This document shows, piece by piece, positions 59,315 to 64,000 of a DNA stretch of 64,000 nucleotides (its first letter is position 1; every line of letters starts with the position of its first letter). The notes under the pieces are model-generated. The model saw only the letters and a program-made list of their open reading frames with translations, did not search any database and was not told where the DNA came from. The position numbers were made by a program, and so were the translations under genes. The DNA lies in the NCBI RefSeq assembly GCF_000160775.2, contig NZ_CM001024.1:2541241-2605240 (forward strand). Reading direction: 5' to 3'. The stretch is from Aeromicrobium marinum DSM 15272 (GTDB lineage Bacteria; Actinomycetota; Actinomycetes; Propionibacteriales; Nocardioidaceae).

Positions 59315-60607
59315 ATGAGTGACACCTGGTCGTTCGAGACCAAGCAGATCCACGCGGGCCAGACCCCGGATCCCACGACCGGAGCCCGTGCGCTGCCGAT
59401 CTACCAGACCACCTCGTACCAGTTCCGCGACACCCAGCACGCCGCCGACCTGTTCGCGCTGGCCGAGCCGGGCAACATCTACACCCGCATCATGAACCCG
59501 ACCCAGGGCGTCGTCGAGGAGCGCCTCGCGGCGCTGGAGGGCGGCGTCGGGGCGCTGCTGTTCTCGTCCGGCCAGGCCGCCACCACCGGCGCGCTGACCA
59601 ACGTCGCCGAGGCCGGCGACCACATCGTCGCCTCCGCCAGCCTGTACGGCGGCACCGACAGCCTGCTGCGCCACACCTTCCCCAAGCTCGGCATCACGGT
59701 GACGTTCGTGGAGGACGCCAACAACGCCGATGCGTGGCGAGCCGCCGCCCAGGAGAACACCAAGGCGTTCTTCGGCGAGACCATCGGCAACCCCAAGGGC
59801 GACATCCTCGACCTCGAGGCGATCAGCGCGGTCGCCAAGGAGGTCGGCGTGCCGTTCATCGTCGACAACACGGTGGCCACGCCCTTCCTGCTCAACCCGT
59901 TGAAGCACGGCGTCGACACCGTGGTCCACTCGGCCACCAAGTACATCGGCGGCCACGGCACCACGATCGCCGGTGTCGTCATCGACGGAGGCACGTTCGA
60001 CTACGCCGCGCACGGTGACAAGTTCCCCGGGTTCACGACGCCCGACGCCAGCTACCACGGCCTCGTGTTCGCCGACGCCCTGGGCCCGGCGGCCTACATC
60101 GCGAAGCTGCGGGTGCAGTACCTGCGCAACGTCGGTGCGGCGCTGGCCCCGTTCAACGCCTTCCTGCTGGCGCAGGGTCTGGAGACGCTGAGCCTGCGGA
60201 TGGAGCGGCACATCGAGAACACCCGCAAGGTCGCCGAGTGGCTGCAGGCCCGCGAGGACGTCTCGAAGGTGACGTGGGCCAGCCTGCCCGGCAACCCCTA
60301 CAAGGAGCTCGCCGACAAGTACGTGCCCAAGGGCTCCGGCGCGGTGCTGACCTTCGAGCTGCCCGGTGGACTCGAGGCCGGGAAGGCGTTCATCGACTCG
60401 CTCGAGCTGTTCAGCCACGTGGCCAACATCGGCGACGTCCGCAGCCTCGCGATCCACCCGGCCAGCACGACGCACTCGCAGGGCACCCCCGAGGAGCACG
60501 CCGCCACGGGCGTCACCCCCGGCCTCGTCCGCCTCGCCGTGGGCCTGGAGGGGATCGACGACATCCTCGCCGACCTGGACGCAGGGTTCCGCGCCGCGAA
60601 GTCGTGA
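59315..60607 (+). CDS. metY: O-acetylhomoserine sulfhydrylase
   Basis: 430 residues, Cys/Met metabolism PLP family. FETKQIHAGQTPDP at the N-terminus, YTRIMNPTQGVVEERLAALE, the PLP-Asp region VDNTVATPFLLNP and the Schiff-base Lys in HSATKYIGGHGTT. The long insert near 220-260 is typical of MetY rather than MetB. It makes homocysteine from O-acetylhomoserine and sulfide. CAGGAG lies upstream of ATG 59315. Its stop overlaps the metX start. Confidence 0.95.
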   Translation: MSDTWSFETKQIHAGQTPDPTTGARALPIYQTTSYQFRDTQHAADLFALAEPGNIYTRIMNPTQGVVEERLAALEGGVGALLFSSGQAATTGALTNVAEAGDHIVASASLYGGTDSLLRHTFPKLGITVTFVEDANNADAWRAAAQENTKAFFGETIGNPKGDILDLEAISAVAKEVGVPFIVDNTVATPFLLNPLKHGVDTVVHSATKYIGGHGTTIAGVVIDGGTFDYAAHGDKFPGFTTPDASYHGLVFADALGPAAYIAKLRVQYLRNVGAALAPFNAFLLAQGLETLSLRMERHIENTRKVAEWLQAREDVSKVTWASLPGNPYKELADKYVPKGSGAVLTFELPGGLEAGKAFIDSLELFSHVANIGDVRSLAIHPASTTHSQGTPEEHAATGVTPGLVRLAVGLEGIDDILADLDAGFRAAKS

Positions 60608-61713
60608 CGCGACTGACCCCTGAGGATCTCCCTCCCGTCACCGGTGCGTGGCGGGAGGGAGATCCCGTTGGTGGGCGCACCTTCGTCGACATCGGGTCGC
60701 TGACCCTGGAGTCCGGCGCCGTGCTGCCCGACGTCCGCATGGCGTACGAGTCGTGGGGCACGTTCACCGGTGACAACGCGGTGCTGGTCCTGCACGCGCT
60801 CACCGGCGACTCCCACGTGCTCGGCGAGGTCGGCCCCGGCCACCGGTCACCCGGCTGGTGGGACCCCGTCGTCGGTCCCGGCCGGCCGATCGACACCGAC
60901 CGGTTCTTCATCGTGGCCGCCAACATCCTCGGCGGCTGTCAGGGCACCACCGGACCGGCGTCGACCTCTCCCGACGGCTCGCCCTACGGCAGCCGGTTCC
61001 CGGCGGTCACCGTGCGCGACCAGGTGGCGGCCGAGGTGGCACTGTCGGACCACCTCGGGGTCGACCGCTGGCGCGGGGTCATCGGCGGCTCGGCGGGCGG
61101 TATGCGCGGCCTGGAGTGGGCGATCATGCAACCCGAACGGGTCGAGCGGCTGTTCCTGCTGGCGACCTCGCCGTGGGCGTCGGCCGAGCAGGTCGGCCTC
61201 TCGGCCACCCAGGCCGACGTCATCCGCGCCGACCCGCACTTTGCCGGGGGTGACTACTACGCCGCCGAGCGCGGCCCGACGGCCGGGCTCGACCTGGCTC
61301 GCCGGATCGCGCACATCTCGTACCGCAGCGAGGCCGAGCTGCAGCAGCGGTTCGGCCGCGAGTCGGCCGGCGACGGGCGGTTCACCGTCGAGTCCTACCT
61401 GCAGCACCACGGCACCAAGCTGGGACGCCGCTTCGACGCCAACTCCTACATCGTGCTGAGCGAGGCGATGAACAGCCACGACGTGGGTCGCGGACGCGGC
61501 GGCATCGAGGCTGCGCTCGGTCTCATCACCGCCCGCACCGTCGTGGCCGGTATCGACTCCGACCGGCTGTACCCGCTCGGCCAGCAGCAGCTGCTGGCCG
61601 ACCACATCCCGGGGTGCCCGGGTCTGGACGTCGTGACCTCCCTGCACGGCCACGACGGTTTCCTGGTCGAGTCCGACCAGGTCGGCGCCCTCGCAGGCAC
61701 CCTGCTCGCCTGA
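60604..61713 (+). CDS. metX: Homoserine O-acetyltransferase
   Basis: 369 residues, alpha/beta-hydrolase fold: VLHALTGDSHV, ANILGGCQGTTGPAS (acyl-CoA site), nucleophile elbow GGSAGGMRGLEWA, and the Asp/His of the triad in GIDSDRLYP and LHGHDGFLVE. It makes O-acetylhomoserine for MetY. GTG 60604 overlaps the metY stop (GTGA), so the two are translationally coupled and form the direct sulfhydrylation route to methionine. Confidence 0.95.
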   Translation: MTRLTPEDLPPVTGAWREGDPVGGRTFVDIGSLTLESGAVLPDVRMAYESWGTFTGDNAVLVLHALTGDSHVLGEVGPGHRSPGWWDPVVGPGRPIDTDRFFIVAANILGGCQGTTGPASTSPDGSPYGSRFPAVTVRDQVAAEVALSDHLGVDRWRGVIGGSAGGMRGLEWAIMQPERVERLFLLATSPWASAEQVGLSATQADVIRADPHFAGGDYYAAERGPTAGLDLARRIAHISYRSEAELQQRFGRESAGDGRFTVESYLQHHGTKLGRRFDANSYIVLSEAMNSHDVGRGRGGIEAALGLITARTVVAGIDSDRLYPLGQQQLLADHIPGCPGLDVVTSLHGHDGFLVESDQVGALAGTLLA

Positions 61714-61727
61714 CCTCCCCCGTCGAG

Positions 61728-61820
61728 GGCGGTGGATTCGCGACCGTTCGACTCCCCCGGCCTGTGCCAGGTGGATATGCGACCGTCTGGACGCTGAATC
61801 GGTCGCATACCCACCGCCCC
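61728..61820. repeat. Palindromic repeat PAL-B, copy 3
   Basis: Left end GGGCGGTGGATTCGCGACCG, right end CGGTCGCATACCCACCGCCC, with internal GGTGGATATGCGACCG. Intergenic, between metX and the methyltransferase gene. Confidence 0.8.
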
Positions 61821-61881
61821 TCGGGAGTAGTCCCCCCTCGGGGCCCCGGGCGACGCCGGCCGCGGCGACTACCCTGACCGA

Positions 61882-62514
61882 GTGACCCACGAGACCCCCG
61901 ACGTCCAGGGCGCCGCGTTCTGGGACGAGCGCTACGCGACCTCGCGACGGATCTGGAGCGGCAACCCCAACCCGACCCTCGTCACCGAGATCGCGGGGAT
62001 GCCCCCGGGCCACGCGCTGGACGTGGGCTGCGGCGAGGGAGCGGACGCGCTGTGGCTCGCGGCGCAGGGGTGGACGGTGGTGGGCGCCGACCTGTCCACG
62101 GTCGCGCTCGGTCGCGCGGCCGAGCACGGCGCCGACCTGCAGCTGACCGAGCGGGTCGCGTGGCAGCAGACCGACCTGGTCGCCGATCCGCCGGAGCCGG
62201 GGTCGTTCGACCTCGTCACCTCGCACTTCACCCACCTGCCGCCGGACGCCCGTCACCGGTTGTTCGACGGGCTGGCCGCTGCCGTGCGGTCCGGGGGGAC
62301 GTTGCTGTTCGTCGGCCACGACTACGGCGACATCGCGGCCGGCATGCCCCGGCCCCCGCGGCCGGAGGTGTTCCACACCCCCGACGAGCTGGCGGCCCGG
62401 CTCGACGACGCGTGGACCGTCGAGGTCAGCGAGCTGCGCCCGCGGCACGCGACGACACCCGAGGGGGTGAAGATCACGATCCACGACACCGTGCTGCGCG
62501 CCCGCCGCAGTTGA
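61882..62514 (+). CDS. Class I SAM-dependent methyltransferase
   Basis: 210 residues. FWDERYATSRRIWSGNPNP at the N-terminus, SAM motif I ALDVGCGEGADALWLA (about 44-59), motif II GADLSTVAL, and FDLVTSHFTHL as motif IV. Closest in style to the thiopurine/tellurite-resistance (TehB-like) group of small methyltransferases; the substrate is unknown. GTG start at 61882, no strong Shine-Dalgarno. Confidence 0.85.
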   Translation: MTHETPDVQGAAFWDERYATSRRIWSGNPNPTLVTEIAGMPPGHALDVGCGEGADALWLAAQGWTVVGADLSTVALGRAAEHGADLQLTERVAWQQTDLVADPPEPGSFDLVTSHFTHLPPDARHRLFDGLAAAVRSGGTLLFVGHDYGDIAAGMPRPPRPEVFHTPDELAARLDDAWTVEVSELRPRHATTPEGVKITIHDTVLRARRS

Positions 62515-62547
62515 CCCCGCCCTGCGCCACTGCGCGCGCCACCCCGG

Positions 62548-63306
62548 TCAGACGAGCTTGCGGACGATCCCGAGCGGAGCGCGCTTGAGGACCTGGCCGA
62601 GCGGGACCCAGGGCCACCCGGGCACCGACGCCTCGGCGACCTCCTTGTCGATCGCCTTGACGATCGACCGCACACCGGTCGCGGTGTCGGCCATCAGCTT
62701 CTGCTCCGAGGCGACCACGTCGTTCATCTCCGACACGATGTATCCCGGGTAGATCGTGGTGACCTTGATGTCCAGGTTCTTGCGGCCCATCAGGTCGAGC
62801 CGGATGCCCTCGGCGAGATGCGCCAGACCGGCTTTGGTGGCGGCGTAGGTCGTCACCGTCGACGGCAGCCCGCGCATCGCCGAGATGGACGAGATCACCA
62901 CGAGGTGGCCGGCCTTGCGCTCGTAGAAGTGCTCCATCGCGGCCTCGCACTGGGCGAGCGCGGCCACGAAGTTGGTCTGCGCGGTCTCGGCGTTGGCGGC
63001 GAACCCTCCGGTACCGATCTTCACGCCCTTGCCGAGGCCCGCGTTGACGACGACGCGGTCGAGACCGCCGAGGTCGGCGGCGGCCTGCTTCGTGACGGCA
63101 AAGACCTGGTCGTGGTCGTTGACGTCGAGCTGGTGCACGACCACCTCGACGTCGGGGTGGGCAGCCAGGATCTCGGACCGCAGCTCCTCCAGCCGGTCGA
63201 CGCGACGCGCCGTGAGAGCGAGGTGGTGGCCCTTGGCGGCGAACTGGCGGGCCATCTCGGCGCCCAGGCCCGAGCTCGCCCCGGTGATCAGGATGTTGCG
63301 ACGCAT
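62548..63306 (-). CDS. Short-chain dehydrogenase/reductase
   Basis: 252 residues: TGASSGLG at 8-15, VNAGLG near 89-94, catalytic Ser in VISSISAM and TYAATKAGL with Tyr and Lys. The Arg-rich TARRVDRL after strand 2 suggests NADP(H). The C-terminus is basic. Its ATG lies one base after the stop of a second SDR gene on the same strand, so the two form an operon. The pair may act on related lipid substrates; inference. Confidence 0.85.
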   Translation of the reverse strand: MRRNILITGASSGLGAEMARQFAAKGHHLALTARRVDRLEELRSEILAAHPDVEVVVHQLDVNDHDQVFAVTKQAAADLGGLDRVVVNAGLGKGVKIGTGGFAANAETAQTNFVAALAQCEAAMEHFYERKAGHLVVISSISAMRGLPSTVTTYAATKAGLAHLAEGIRLDLMGRKNLDIKVTTIYPGYIVSEMNDVVASEQKLMADTATGVRSIVKAIDKEVAEASVPGWPWVPLGQVLKRAPLGIVRKLV

Positions 63307-63307
63307 G

Positions 63308-64000
63308 TCAGTCCTTCCGTCCCATCTGCACGGCCGCCTTGGCCATCTGCTGGTAGTACACCGGCCGCAGGAACCGCTTGGCGAAGTACGCGATGCGTCC
63401 GTTGCGGTCGGTGAGGATCACGTGGGTGCCCGTCTCGACCTGCTTCAGCACCGTGGCGGCGATGTCGGCGGCGGTGACCTTGGAGGAGTCGATGAGCTTG
63501 GCGGCCGACTGCTGCGCCGCCTCGTCCTTGCCGCGCATCGAGGAGGTGAGGTTGGTCTTGAAGAAGGTCGGGCAGACCACCGAGACCCCGACCCCGAAGG
63601 GCTTCAGCTCGTGGAAGAGCGACTCGCTCATGCCGACGACCCCGGCCTTCACGGCGGTGTACTCCGTCATCCGCGGCGGGTGCACCAGACCGGCGGCCGA
63701 GGACGTGTTGACGATGTGACCGGACCGGACGTCCTTCATCATCGGCACGAAGGTGCGGCAGCCGCGCGCGACACCGAGCAGGTTGATGTCGACGATCCAC
63801 TGCCACTGGTCCATCTCGGTCAGCTCGATGCGACCGCCGGCCGCCACGCCCGCGTTGTTGAACAGCAGGTCGAGGCCGTCCCAGTGCTCGGTGACCCAGT
63901 CGCGCGCCGTGAGCCAGTCGGCGTCGGACGTGACGTCGAGCGTGAGGTACTCGGCCCCGTCGGGCAGGTCGGCCGGTCGCTCGGCGTGGATGTCGGTGGC
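63308..64000 (-). CDS. Short-chain dehydrogenase/reductase, N-terminus beyond the window
   Basis: The frame is open from base 64000 to TGA at 63308, 230 codons. NNAGVAAGG, catalytic Ser in VNTSSAAGLV and EYTAVKAGV with Tyr/Lys are clear; the cofactor-binding N-terminus is off the window. The C-terminal extension RIAYFAKRFLRPVYYQQMAK is amphipathic, as in membrane-associated SDRs. It is the first visible gene of a two-SDR operon. Confidence 0.85.
   Translation of the reverse strand, partial: ATDIHAERPADLPDGAEYLTLDVTSDADWLTARDWVTEHWDGLDLLFNNAGVAAGGRIELTEMDQWQWIVDINLLGVARGCRTFVPMMKDVRSGHIVNTSSAAGLVHPPRMTEYTAVKAGVVGMSESLFHELKPFGVGVSVVCPTFFKTNLTSSMRGKDEAAQQSAAKLIDSSKVTAADIAATVLKQVETGTHVILTDRNGRIAYFAKRFLRPVYYQQMAKAAVQMGRKD

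Overview
The window is about 70% G+C, densely coded and clearly actinobacterial. The tail of upp, the fused pntA, GTP-type phosphoenolpyruvate carboxykinase, the metY-metX pair, many acyl-CoA dehydrogenases and the families of short intergenic palindromes together suggest a Nocardioidaceae-like bacterium (Aeromicrobium/Nocardioides type). This placement is inferred from gene content and style, not from a marker gene.

Layout. 1-4.2 kb: 3' end of upp, the pntAB transhydrogenase operon and two small genes. 4.2-20.8 kb: an integrated mobilizable element, bounded by 17-bp direct repeats and inserted at the 3' end of menB. Its mobility end carries a TrwC-type relaxase/helicase, a small excisionase-like protein, a tyrosine integrase and a ParE-type toxin-antitoxin pair. 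Its cargo is a CYP153-type cytochrome P450 operon (ferredoxin, P450, reductase, a 29-codon mini-gene, a BtrH-like protein, a thioesterase, an SDR) with a divergent AraC regulator. A second, decaying P450/TetR/MMPL/thioesterase group and one IS3-family insertion sequence follow. 20.8-37.6 kb: chromosomal genes (menB, SDR, CorC/HlyC-type CBS protein, amino-acid oxidase, lipase, tRNA-Arg, pckG, two MFS exporters, a paired acyl-CoA dehydrogenase operon). 37.6-40.8 kb: tRNA-Ser followed by a lower-G+C island remnant with a broken serine recombinase, a broken transposase, an orphan lipoprotein and a small membrane protein. 41-52.2 kb: a secreted metalloprotease-like protein, then an Atu/Liu-like acyl-CoA degradation operon (TetR, DinB-like protein, AtuA-like protein, acyl-CoA dehydrogenase, carboxylase beta and alpha subunits, acyl-CoA dehydrogenase, enoyl-CoA hydratase). 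52.3-64 kb: a DUF3352 protein, an HSL-family esterase, a SIMPL protein, a Baeyer-Villiger-type monooxygenase, phosphofructokinase, metY-metX, a methyltransferase and two SDRs.

How it fits together. The gene content points to degradation of hydrophobic carbon sources: terminal hydroxylation (CYP153), Baeyer-Villiger oxidation, esterases, beta-oxidation dehydrogenases and a branched or terpenoid acyl-CoA carboxylation route, feeding gluconeogenesis through pckG. Two unlinked genes (SDR at 22.3 kb, monooxygenase at 56.1 kb) share an identical-architecture 17-bp palindrome just upstream and probably form one small regulon. Five families of short repeats occupy intergenic space; one copy lies in frame inside the AtuA-like gene and encodes part of an interdomain linker.
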